NCBI GenBank assembly: GCA_900752095.1
Contig: CAADUD010000076.1
Location: forward strand, 1 to 6,377
Direction: 5' to 3'
From: Clostridia bacterium
GTDB taxonomy: Bacteria > Bacillota > Clostridia > TANB77 > CAG-508
Length of the DNA stretch: 6,377 nucleotides
Shown here: piece after piece, positions 1-6,285 of the stretch
Layout: each line of letters begins with the position of its first letter
Position numbering within the stretch: position 1 is the stretch's first letter
Program-made: the position numbers and the translations under genes
The notes under the pieces: generated by a model
Seen by the model: only the letters and a program-made list of their open reading frames with translations
What the model was told of the DNA's origin: nothing
The model's database searches: none

Positions 1-1
1 T

Positions 2-1882
2 ATTGGGCAGGGAGTTGGATATTTAGGTAATGGTGCTACCAATGTAGTATTTCCAATAACAATTATAGGTCTTGCATTTGCATTAATGTTTGGTGATGGT
101 GCATCTGCTTATTTAAGTTTAAAATTGGGAGAAAAGAAAAAAGAAGAAGCAGCTAAAGGTGTGGGAAATGGAATTGCCTTGGCAATTATAGTCTCTCTAT
201 TATTTTGTATAATAACACTTACATTTTTACCACAATTATTAAACTTATTTGGTTGTACAGATGCTTTAAGAGAATATGCAACTAATTATGGTAGAATAAT
301 TGCTATAGGTTTACCATTTGTTATGATCGGAACTACACTTAATTCAATTATTAGAGCAGATGGTAGCCCAAAATTTGCTATGCTATCTATGGTAACAGGA
401 GCTGTACTTAACATTATTTTAGATCCAATTTTTATTTTTGTGTTTCATATGGGAGTAGAAGGTGCCGCAATAGCTACTATTTTTAGCCAATTTATAACAT
501 TTTTATTAAATGTTTTGTATCTAAGAAGATTAAAAACAATTACACTTAATAAAGAAACATTAAAGTTAAAATGGCCGGTATCAAGAAGAGTATCAACATT
601 AGGAATTAGTAGTTTTATTACTCAAATGACATTTGTTATACTAATTTCTGTTGAAAATAATTTACTTGGAAAATATGGAGTTTATACAAAATATGGCTCT
701 GAAATACCAATTACAGTAGTTGGTATTGTAATGAAAGTTAACCAAATTTTGAGTAGTATTATTTTAGGTATTGCCGTAGGTGCACAACCGATATTTGGCT
801 ATAACTACGGAGCAAGAAAATTTGATAGAGTAACAAAAACTTTAAAAATAGTATTAAGCTTAAGTGTTATTATAAGTACAATTGCATTTATTTTATTCCA
901 AACTATTCCAGATAAAATAATAAGCATTTTTGGTAGTGGGGATACAAACTATATGGAATTTGCATGTTTAACTTTTAGAATTTACTTATTATTATGTATT
1001 TGTAATGGTGTACAAATACCAGCAGGTATTTTCTTCCAAGCTATTGGAAAGAGCAGTAAAAGTGCTATACTATCATTATCAAGACAAATCTTATTATTAA
1101 TACCAGCAATGTTTATTTTAAGTAGCATTTTTGGGTTAATGGGTGTATTATACGCAGGACCGGTAGCAGACGGAATTGCCTTTGTTTTAGCAGCCGTTTT
1201 ACTAGTTATTGAAGTAAAAAAATTAAAGAAAACTAACTTTGTAAGTGAAGCTTTAATAGCAGACACACAAGCAAATAATCAAAATAAAGAACATATTGTA
1301 ATAACTATTTCAAGAGAATATGGATCTGGTGGAAGATACATAGGTAGATTAGTAGCTAACCAATTAGGAATTAATTTTTATGATAAAGAATTAATTCATA
1401 AAGTGGCAGAAAAAACCGGCTTATCAGAAGAATATATTGAAAATAATGAGCAAAAAAGAGCATTATCAGATAATTTGAATAATGGATATTATGCAGGAAT
1501 GAATAATGCAGATGAGTTATATGTTCAAGAATCTAATTTTATTAAAGATATTGCACAAAAAGAATCTTGTGTAATTATTGGAAGGTGTGCTGACTTTATT
1601 CTAAAAGATAGAAAAGATGTAACAAAAGTATTTATATATAATCACATAGAAAACAAAATAAAAAGAGCAACAAAATATTATGGAATGAATAAAGAAAAAG
1701 CAGAAAAAGAAATAAAGCAAATTAATAAATTAAGGGCAAATCATTATAAATACTATACTGAAAAAGAATGGAGTAATCATGACAATTATGATCTTTGTAT
1801 TAATAGCGATGCTTTAGGTGTAGAAAAATCAGCACAACTTATTTGTGATTTTGTAAAAGAAAAAGAATTAGTAGTAAAATAA
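2..1882 (+). CDS. MATE-family efflux transporter fused to a C-terminal cytidylate-kinase-like domain (5' truncated by window)
   Basis: The reading frame is open from the first bases, so the ATG at 86 is internal. The residues before it (IGQGVGYLGNGATN) match the loop after the first MATE helix, and about 40 N-terminal residues are missing. Numbering from base 2, residues 1 to about 405 are the polytopic MATE part: repeated hydrophobic helices, the GDGASAYLSLKLG motif typical of the MepA-like branch, and GAQPIFGYNYGA in the second half. MATE proteins export drugs or organic cations in exchange for Na+ or H+ at the cytoplasmic membrane. After a polar linker (about 406-430), residues 431-626 form a Cytidylate_kin2-like domain with SREYGSGGR (437-445), GRCADF (from 527) and a C-terminal YYTEKEW...YDLCIN segment. 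The GSGGR loop lacks the usual Walker-A Gly-Lys-Ser/Thr, so catalysis is uncertain. In MATE topology the C-terminus is cytoplasmic, consistent with a nucleotide-binding domain there. Both domains are read in one frame without a stop. Substrate unknown. Confidence 0.93.
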   Translation: MGQGVGYLGNGATNVVFPITIIGLAFALMFGDGASAYLSLKLGEKKKEEAAKGVGNGIALAIIVSLLFCIITLTFLPQLLNLFGCTDALREYATNYGRIIAIGLPFVMIGTTLNSIIRADGSPKFAMLSMVTGAVLNIILDPIFIFVFHMGVEGAAIATIFSQFITFLLNVLYLRRLKTITLNKETLKLKWPVSRRVSTLGISSFITQMTFVILISVENNLLGKYGVYTKYGSEIPITVVGIVMKVNQILSSIILGIAVGAQPIFGYNYGARKFDRVTKTLKIVLSLSVIISTIAFILFQTIPDKIISIFGSGDTNYMEFACLTFRIYLLLCICNGVQIPAGIFFQAIGKSSKSAILSLSRQILLLIPAMFILSSIFGLMGVLYAGPVADGIAFVLAAVLLVIEVKKLKKTNFVSEALIADTQANNQNKEHIVITISREYGSGGRYIGRLVANQLGINFYDKELIHKVAEKTGLSEEYIENNEQKRALSDNLNNGYYAGMNNADELYVQESNFIKDIAQKESCVIIGRCADFILKDRKDVTKVFIYNHIENKIKRATKYYGMNKEKAEKEIKQINKLRANHYKYYTEKEWSNHDNYDLCINSDALGVEKSAQLICDFVKEKELVVK

Positions 1883-1893
1883 TAAAAAATGTC

Positions 1894-1923
1894 TCTGGAT
1901 GAAATTTTTCATCCAGATTTTTT
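1894..1923 (+). terminator. Rho-independent terminator after the MATE-kinase gene
   Basis: A 10-bp perfect stem (TCTGGATGAA paired with TTCATCCAGA, loop ATTT) begins 12 nt after the TAA stop and is followed directly by six T residues. This is a textbook intrinsic terminator. It separates the transporter from the cohesin-sortase-hydrolase genes. Confidence 0.92.
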
Positions 1924-1997
1924 GTGTTTAAAAATTAATTAAAAAAATTGGAAAAATAAAAAACAAAAAAAATCACATAATAATAATGAAAAAATAG

Positions 1998-2042
1998 TTC
2001 CATTAAACTGTTTTTTTGATTGAAAATTAAAATTTAATGGAG
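1998..2042 (+). promoter_or_regulatory. Inverted repeat that could mask the ribosome site of the cohesin gene
   Basis: TTCCATTAAA (1998-2007) can pair with TTTAATGGAG (2033-2042): nine Watson-Crick pairs plus one T-G pair, around a 25-nt A/T-rich loop. The 3' arm covers GGAG at 2039-2042, the upstream edge of the purine-rich Shine-Dalgarno region. A transcript starting before 1998 could fold to limit ribosome access. The stem is A/T-rich and in a low-complexity region, so chance is a real alternative. No convincing -35/-10 pair could be chosen in 1924-1997. Confidence 0.3.
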
Positions 2043-2050
2043 AAAGGAAG
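2043..2050 (+). promoter_or_regulatory. Ribosome binding site that decides the start of the cohesin gene
   Basis: AAAGGAAG lies 4 nt before the ATG at 2055. The earlier in-frame ATG at 2037 overlaps this purine tract and has no Shine-Dalgarno sequence of its own, so 2055 is preferred. It also gives a normal signal peptide start (MKKVLYV). Confidence 0.75.
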
Positions 2051-2054
2051 AAAT

Positions 2055-3155
2055 ATGAAAAAGGTTTTATATGTTTTAACAATTTTTGCATTACTTATAA
2101 TGTCTATCGTTTTTATACCTAATAATGTAGAAGCAAGTACACCGCTAGATTCAGTAAAAACAAATATAAGTAAAGATAAAATTACACCAGGTGAACAAGT
2201 AACTGTTACAGTTGATTTCGGAACACAAATGGGCGCTTATACCATCAGTGTTGCTTATGATAATTCAATCTTTGATTATGTTTCTTCAGAAGGAGGAACT
2301 CCAAATGACCAAGATTCAAAAGTAAAACTTGTATTTTATGACTCATCTGGAGGAAGCAACACAAGAAATAACGCAACTATAAAATTTAAAGCAAAAGAAT
2401 CAATTATTACTTCTAATCCAACTAATTTTGCTATTACATTAGAAGGAATGGCAAATGGAGATGCTTCGGTAACTTATAACGATATTTTAGTTCCTATTGA
2501 AAACGATATATTAGTAGAACCAAATTACGAAGAATATAAATTAAGTTTAAATTATGAAGGAAATATACAGCCAAATATACAAAAATCTATGACATTAATT
2601 ACACAATCGAGTATGGGAAAAAATTATGATAATTTAAGAATGACAGCAGAAGTAACTAAAAGACCATCAGATTCTGCAATTGTTAAATTACTTGCAAAAA
2701 ATGAACATGATTTAGAACTAGATTTAATTCAAAATGGTTGGGGAGAACCTGACGGATACTCTCTTGGCGGAAAAGATGTAAAACAAGAATTAGCACTAAA
2801 AGGAGAATTTAGTGAATCTGGTAAGTATACTGTCAATATTAAAATTGTAGATAGAGACGATTCAGATGCAGTAGTAACAGAGCAAGATTTTTCTTTTATA
2901 GTGAATAAGGAATCTACAACTGATGAAAAACCAGTTGTTCCACCAGAAGAAGAACAAAACACTCCTTCAGGAGAAAATTCAGAAGAAAAACCAAATACTC
3001 CTTCACAAGAAAAACCAAGTAATACTCCTGAAAACACAATTGAAGAAATGCCAGAGACACTACCAAAAACAGGTCATACACAATATATGCTGATTTTCTT
3101 AATTATGGGTATTTTAACAGTTGCATATATCTTTACAAATAGAAGAAAAGATTAA
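2055..3155 (+). CDS. LPxTG wall-anchored protein with a cohesin-like domain (cell-surface anchoring scaffoldin)
   Basis: A 366-residue secreted surface protein. Residues 1-27 are a signal peptide (basic MKK, hydrophobic core, probable cleavage after VEA). Residues about 32-150 resemble a cohesin / carbohydrate-binding-fold domain: a PGEQVTVTVDF strand, then GAYTISVAYDNSIFDYV (60-76), the classic first half of a cohesin, then an alternating beta pattern. Residues about 155-285 form a second beta-rich module that I cannot name (WGEPDGYSLGG, then SGKYTVNIKIVD). Residues about 286-335 are a Pro/Glu/Thr/Ser linker suited to crossing the wall. LPKTG (336-340), a hydrophobic helix and the basic tail NRRKD form a complete sorting signal. 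Cohesins bind dockerins through calcium-dependent contacts; a dockerin protein is two genes downstream and a sortase is next door. Inference: it tethers the dockerin hydrolase to peptidoglycan. The cohesin call rests on pattern; another adhesin fold is possible. Confidence 0.9.
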   Translation: MKKVLYVLTIFALLIMSIVFIPNNVEASTPLDSVKTNISKDKITPGEQVTVTVDFGTQMGAYTISVAYDNSIFDYVSSEGGTPNDQDSKVKLVFYDSSGGSNTRNNATIKFKAKESIITSNPTNFAITLEGMANGDASVTYNDILVPIENDILVEPNYEEYKLSLNYEGNIQPNIQKSMTLITQSSMGKNYDNLRMTAEVTKRPSDSAIVKLLAKNEHDLELDLIQNGWGEPDGYSLGGKDVKQELALKGEFSESGKYTVNIKIVDRDDSDAVVTEQDFSFIVNKESTTDEKPVVPPEEEQNTPSGENSEEKPNTPSQEKPSNTPENTIEEMPETLPKTGHTQYMLIFLIMGILTVAYIFTNRRKD

Positions 3156-3163
3156 AACTAATA

Positions 3164-3193
3164 GAGGCTGTTCTATTAAATAGAACAGTTCTC
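3164..3193 (+). other. Stem-loop between the cohesin and sortase genes
   Basis: CTGTTCTAT (3168-3176) pairs perfectly with ATAGAACAG (3180-3188) around a TAA loop. Flanking GAGG and TTCTC can extend the stem with one bulge. No T-run follows, so it is not a standard terminator. It could be a processing or stability element that sets the ratio of anchor protein to sortase within one transcript. Confidence 0.5.
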
Positions 3194-3213
3194 ATTACAT
3201 ATAAAAATGTTAT

Positions 3214-3218
3214 GAGGG
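3214..3218 (+). promoter_or_regulatory. Ribosome binding site of the sortase gene
   Basis: GAGGG precedes two adjacent in-frame ATG codons at 3222 and 3225. The 3225 codon has the better spacing (6 nt) and was chosen; the difference is one residue. Confidence 0.6.
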
Positions 3219-3224
3219 AAAATG

Positions 3225-3821
3225 ATGAAAAAATTTCTTAAAGTGGTATTATCAATACTTATTATATGTATAGGAATATATATCGTAGGTGAAATTTATC
3301 AAGAATACAAAATAAAAGATGTATCCATTAGTAAAATAAATAAAACGAATAAAAAGATAGGAATAACAAAGGAAAAAAATATACAAGAGAAACTAAAAAT
3401 TGATTTAAAATTAGTAGAAAAAGAATATAAAGGATATAAAGTAGATGCAAAACTTCAAATTAAAAAATTAGACATTGATACTTATGTATTAAAAGAATAT
3501 AGTAAACAAGCTATGGAGGTTTGCGTTTCTAAATATTATGGTCCAGAGCCTAATGAAATTGGAAATTATTGTATAGCGGGACACAATTATATTACAAAAA
3601 ACATGTTTAGCAATCTAGGAAAGTTAGAAATAGGAGATGAAATAATATTAATTGATAATTACAACGGAGCTATACATTATACCGTATATGATAAATATAA
3701 AGTGAAACCAGAGCAAACAGAAGTACTTTCCCAAAACACAAATGGAAGAAGAGAACTTACATTAATTACATGTAGTGATTATTCTAGTAAAAGAATTATT
3801 ATTAAGGCAAGGGTGAATTAG
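3225..3821 (+). CDS. Sortase, membrane-anchored cysteine transpeptidase (class uncertain, D-like)
   Basis: A 198-residue sortase. Residues about 4-21 form an N-terminal membrane anchor, followed by a Lys-rich stalk and the sortase beta-barrel from about residue 70. The three catalytic residues are visible: His120 in CIAGHNY, Cys183 in the TLITC motif (179-183) and Arg190 in SSKRIIIKA near the C-terminus. Sortases cleave LPxTG between Thr and Gly and link the protein to peptidoglycan precursor on the outer face of the membrane. The gene directly upstream encodes an LPKTG protein, making it the obvious substrate. This adjacency is typical of dedicated (non-housekeeping) sortases. The barrel is compact and ends eight residues after the Arg, with no C-terminal helix. 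I assign class D-like only tentatively; a B- or E-type call is possible. Alternative start at 3222 adds one Met. Confidence 0.93.
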   Translation: MKKFLKVVLSILIICIGIYIVGEIYQEYKIKDVSISKINKTNKKIGITKEKNIQEKLKIDLKLVEKEYKGYKVDAKLQIKKLDIDTYVLKEYSKQAMEVCVSKYYGPEPNEIGNYCIAGHNYITKNMFSNLGKLEIGDEIILIDNYNGAIHYTVYDKYKVKPEQTEVLSQNTNGRRELTLITCSDYSSKRIIIKARVN

Positions 3822-3912
3822 CTCTATTTTTGCTTGTAGAGCAGAAAAATATAGATTTTTTGCATAATTCAAAAAATAATAAAATGTTGCAATATATTGA
3901 GCTGAAATAAAG

Positions 3913-3920
3913 AAAGGAGA
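3913..3920 (+). promoter_or_regulatory. Ribosome binding site for the GTG-started hydrolase gene
   Basis: AAAGGAGA lies 7 nt before a GTG at 3928. This strong, well-spaced site supports the non-ATG start. GTG here may modestly lower translation relative to ATG. Confidence 0.8.
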
Positions 3921-3927
3921 AAAAATA

Positions 3928-6189
3928 GTGAAAATAAAAAAAAGCAAAATAATTTTATTAGCCATTATTATTTTAATAGTTATATTTCTTGTTTTATTTG
4001 CAATATTTTCAAAAGATATTGCAGAACCATCCATGTTTCTATCTGATAATTTTCCAGATAGTTACAAGCCCTATATAAATGAGTTGAAAAATAAACATCC
4101 TAATTGGAGTTTTAAAGCCCTATATACTTCTTTAGATTGGCAATATGTAATAAGTCAAGAAAATATATATGGAAAAAATTTGGTTCCTAAATCGTATTCA
4201 GATAACTGGAAAAATACAAAGCCAGGCGAATATAATGTAGAAATAGATGCAGGATGGGTAGATAGTTCAAAAAAGGCAGTAGAATATGCTATGGATCCAA
4301 GAAATTTTTTAAATTCTGTTAGAATATTTCAATTTGAGGAATTATCTTATGAGGCAAGTAGTAATACGGTTTCCAATATTGAAAAAATTTTATATGGTAC
4401 AGAATTTTATAATAAAATTGTAGAATACAAAACAGCAAGTGGAAGTAATATTGTAATGAAAGAAAAATATTCAGATCTAATTTTAAAAGCTGCCAGAACT
4501 TCAGACGTGAGTGGATTTCATTTGGCATCACGCATAAAGCAAGAAGTTGGTCCTTTTTTATCACATAGTTCTATTAGCGGTACAGTTCCCGGTTATGAGG
4601 GTTATTATAATTTTTATAATATAGGGGCTACCAGTTCTTCAGAACCTATGGGAGCTATAAAAAATGGGCTTCAATATGCTAAAGATGGAAAGGGAGCGAG
4701 TCAAACAACGAAAAATAAATACCTAATTCCATGGAATACCAAAGAAAGGGCCATTACTGGAGGAGGAAAATTTATTGGTTCTAGCTATATTAATTTAGGA
4801 CAAAATACAATTTATTTACAAAAGTTTCATGTAAGTGATAACGAAAATGGAGAACTTTTTTGGCATCAATATATGACAAATGTTTTAGCACCCTATAGCG
4901 AAGGAAAATTAATTTATCAAGGTTATGAAAAAAGTAATATGCTAGATAGTGAGATGTCATTTATTATACCGATTTATGAAAATATGCCAGAACTACCATG
5001 TGAAACTCCTAATATTTCTAGTACAGACTTTAAAATTGACAATACCAGGGTATATGCTGATGTAACTACTACTTTAAATGTTAGAACAGGTCCGGGCACT
5101 TCTTATGAAACATTAACAAGTGTTACAAAAGGCCAAATTATGACAAGGATTGCAAAAGGAAAACAAGCAGGAGAAGTTTGGGACAGGGTAAAATTAGAAA
5201 ATGGTTTAGTTGGCTATGTATTTAGTAGTTATTTAGCAATAACCCCGGATATAGAGGTGGAAAGAATTACATTATCATTAGAAAATACTATTTTACAAAA
5301 ACAAGAGAGAAAATCTTTAAAAATTGGTATTTTACCAGAAAATGTACAAGACAAAACTCTTACATTTTCATCTAGTAATCCACAAGTAGTAAGTGTAGAT
5401 AGTAGAGGTAATTTGGTAGCAATCAGTAGGGGGACAGCAACTATTACTGCAGAAGCAAGAAATGGAGTAACTGGAAGTATAAAAGTTAGTGTATATAGCA
5501 AAGTAACAGGACTTACTACCAAAGAAGATAGTCTTATACTGCAAATAGGAGAAAATTATCAAATCTCACCAATTGTTTCGCCAGAAGATGCTAATAATCC
5601 AAAAGTAAACTTTACTTCTCAAAATACTAATATTGCTATTGTTGATGAACAAGGTAATGTGAAAGGGCTTCAAGAAGGAAATACTAAAATAAGTTTAACA
5701 ACACAAGAGGGAGCTTATAAAAAGGAAATACAAGTAACTGTAATTAAAAAATTACCTGAAGGAAGTATTGAAATTTCAAAAGAGCTTACTATTAACGGAA
5801 ATCAAATAACTGGCTGGCAAGAAAATAAAACAACAGTAAGAGACATTATACAAAAAATAACTACTACTTATGATATACAAGTAGAAGATAGTAATGGAAA
5901 AATTTTAACAGGAAACAAGTTGGCGGGAACAGGAAGCAAAATTAAAATTTTGGATGGACAAAATGTAGTAATAGAATATGTAATTATTCTTTATGGTGAT
6001 GTTAATGGAGATGGCAAAATTAACAGTGTAGATTTATTAGTATTGCAAAGACACATCTTAGAATTAAAACCACTAACAGGTGTATTCTTAAAAGCAGGAA
6101 ATATAGATAAAACTGGAAATAGACCTACTTCTGTAGATTTGTTAAAAATTCAAAGGCATATTTTAGGATTAAAAATAATTGAACAGTAA
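3928..6189 (+). CDS. Dockerin-bearing cell-wall glucosaminidase (SH3b, two BIG2 domains, C-terminal dockerin)
   Basis: A 753-residue modular surface enzyme. Residues 8-27 are a hydrophobic signal or anchor helix after a Lys-rich start. FPDSYKPYINELKNKHPNW (42-60) is the usual opening of clostridial glucosaminidase-type autolysins. The catalytic region (about 60-345) contains RIKQEVG, with Glu206 the likely acid, and YYNFYNIGA (226-234), resembling the GH73 fold, which cuts N-acetylglucosaminyl bonds in peptidoglycan. An SH3b domain follows (about 376-438; LNVRTGPG at 383-390), then two BIG2 Ig-like domains (about 444-525 and 526-607; SSNPQVVSVDSRGNL in the first). Residues about 612-689 are an unnamed beta-rich module. 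A type I-like dockerin (690-751) ends the protein: loop 1 GDVNGDGKINSVD is canonical, loop 2 is degenerate. No sorting motif is present, so retention could come from the N-terminal helix, SH3b, or docking to the cohesin protein two genes upstream. GTG start, 106 nt after the sortase. Confidence 0.93.
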   Translation: MKIKKSKIILLAIIILIVIFLVLFAIFSKDIAEPSMFLSDNFPDSYKPYINELKNKHPNWSFKALYTSLDWQYVISQENIYGKNLVPKSYSDNWKNTKPGEYNVEIDAGWVDSSKKAVEYAMDPRNFLNSVRIFQFEELSYEASSNTVSNIEKILYGTEFYNKIVEYKTASGSNIVMKEKYSDLILKAARTSDVSGFHLASRIKQEVGPFLSHSSISGTVPGYEGYYNFYNIGATSSSEPMGAIKNGLQYAKDGKGASQTTKNKYLIPWNTKERAITGGGKFIGSSYINLGQNTIYLQKFHVSDNENGELFWHQYMTNVLAPYSEGKLIYQGYEKSNMLDSEMSFIIPIYENMPELPCETPNISSTDFKIDNTRVYADVTTTLNVRTGPGTSYETLTSVTKGQIMTRIAKGKQAGEVWDRVKLENGLVGYVFSSYLAITPDIEVERITLSLENTILQKQERKSLKIGILPENVQDKTLTFSSSNPQVVSVDSRGNLVAISRGTATITAEARNGVTGSIKVSVYSKVTGLTTKEDSLILQIGENYQISPIVSPEDANNPKVNFTSQNTNIAIVDEQGNVKGLQEGNTKISLTTQEGAYKKEIQVTVIKKLPEGSIEISKELTINGNQITGWQENKTTVRDIIQKITTTYDIQVEDSNGKILTGNKLAGTGSKIKILDGQNVVIEYVIILYGDVNGDGKINSVDLLVLQRHILELKPLTGVFLKAGNIDKTGNRPTSVDLLKIQRHILGLKIIEQ
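6025..6060 (+). repeat. Dockerin duplicated helix, copy 1
   Basis: Encodes SVDLLVLQRHIL (residues 700-711), the helix after the first calcium loop. It matches the second copy (SVDLLKIQRHIL) at 10 of 12 residues. This is the internal two-fold symmetry characteristic of type I dockerins. Confidence 0.85.
6130..6165 (+). repeat. Dockerin duplicated helix, copy 2
   Basis: Encodes SVDLLKIQRHIL (residues 735-746), following the degenerate second calcium loop. The Ser-Val pair and Gln-Arg-His at the usual recognition positions are the same as in copy 1. Confidence 0.85.
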
Positions 6190-6262
6190 GGCACTTACGT
6201 GAAATTTAAAAGTTTAATAATCAATAGAAAATAGAATGAAAATAAAAGCAAAGTAAAAAATT

Positions 6263-6268
6263 AGGAGG
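6263..6268 (+). promoter_or_regulatory. AGGAGG ribosome binding site upstream of the partial 3' gene
   Basis: A consensus AGGAGG lies 17 nt before the ATG at 6286, farther than usual. There is no ATG, GTG or TTG at the normal 5-9 nt distance. A weaker AAAGG sits almost against the ATG. Confidence 0.5.
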
Positions 6269-6285
6269 AAAGAAAAAGTAAAGGT

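Noticed and set aside
982..1266. Minus-strand open frame of 94 codons inside the MATE gene
   Set aside because: Lies fully within a well-supported gene on the other strand, gives no recognisable protein, and is expected from A/T-rich coding sequence.
2729..3037. Minus-strand open frame of 102 codons, Ser/Phe/Gly-rich
   Set aside because: It is the reverse of the Pro/Glu/Thr linker codons of the cohesin protein; the low-complexity composition is explained by that.
3821..3863. Possible terminator after the sortase gene
   Set aside because: GCTCTA and TAGAGC make a 6-bp stem with a 10-nt loop, but the T-run is 13 nt further on. The alternative A/T stem (3841-3863) has a bulge and no T-run after it. 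Too weak to call; the hydrolase may be co-transcribed.
3860..3898. Possible promoter before the hydrolase gene (TTGCAT, TATATT)
   Set aside because: No spacing between 16 and 18 nt joins good -35 and -10 boxes; such words are common in A/T-rich DNA.
3762..4034. Minus-strand open frame spanning the sortase end and the hydrolase start
   Set aside because: Overlaps two solid genes, and its hydrophobic stretch is the complement of the hydrolase signal helix region.
6186..6198. GTAAG-GCA-CTTAC inverted repeat over the hydrolase stop codon
   Set aside because: Only 5 bp with a 3-nt loop and no T-run; not a convincing terminator.
6236..6256. Six-codon ATG frame before the AGGAGG site
   Set aside because: Has no ribosome site and no meaningful peptide; a leader peptide cannot be argued from this.
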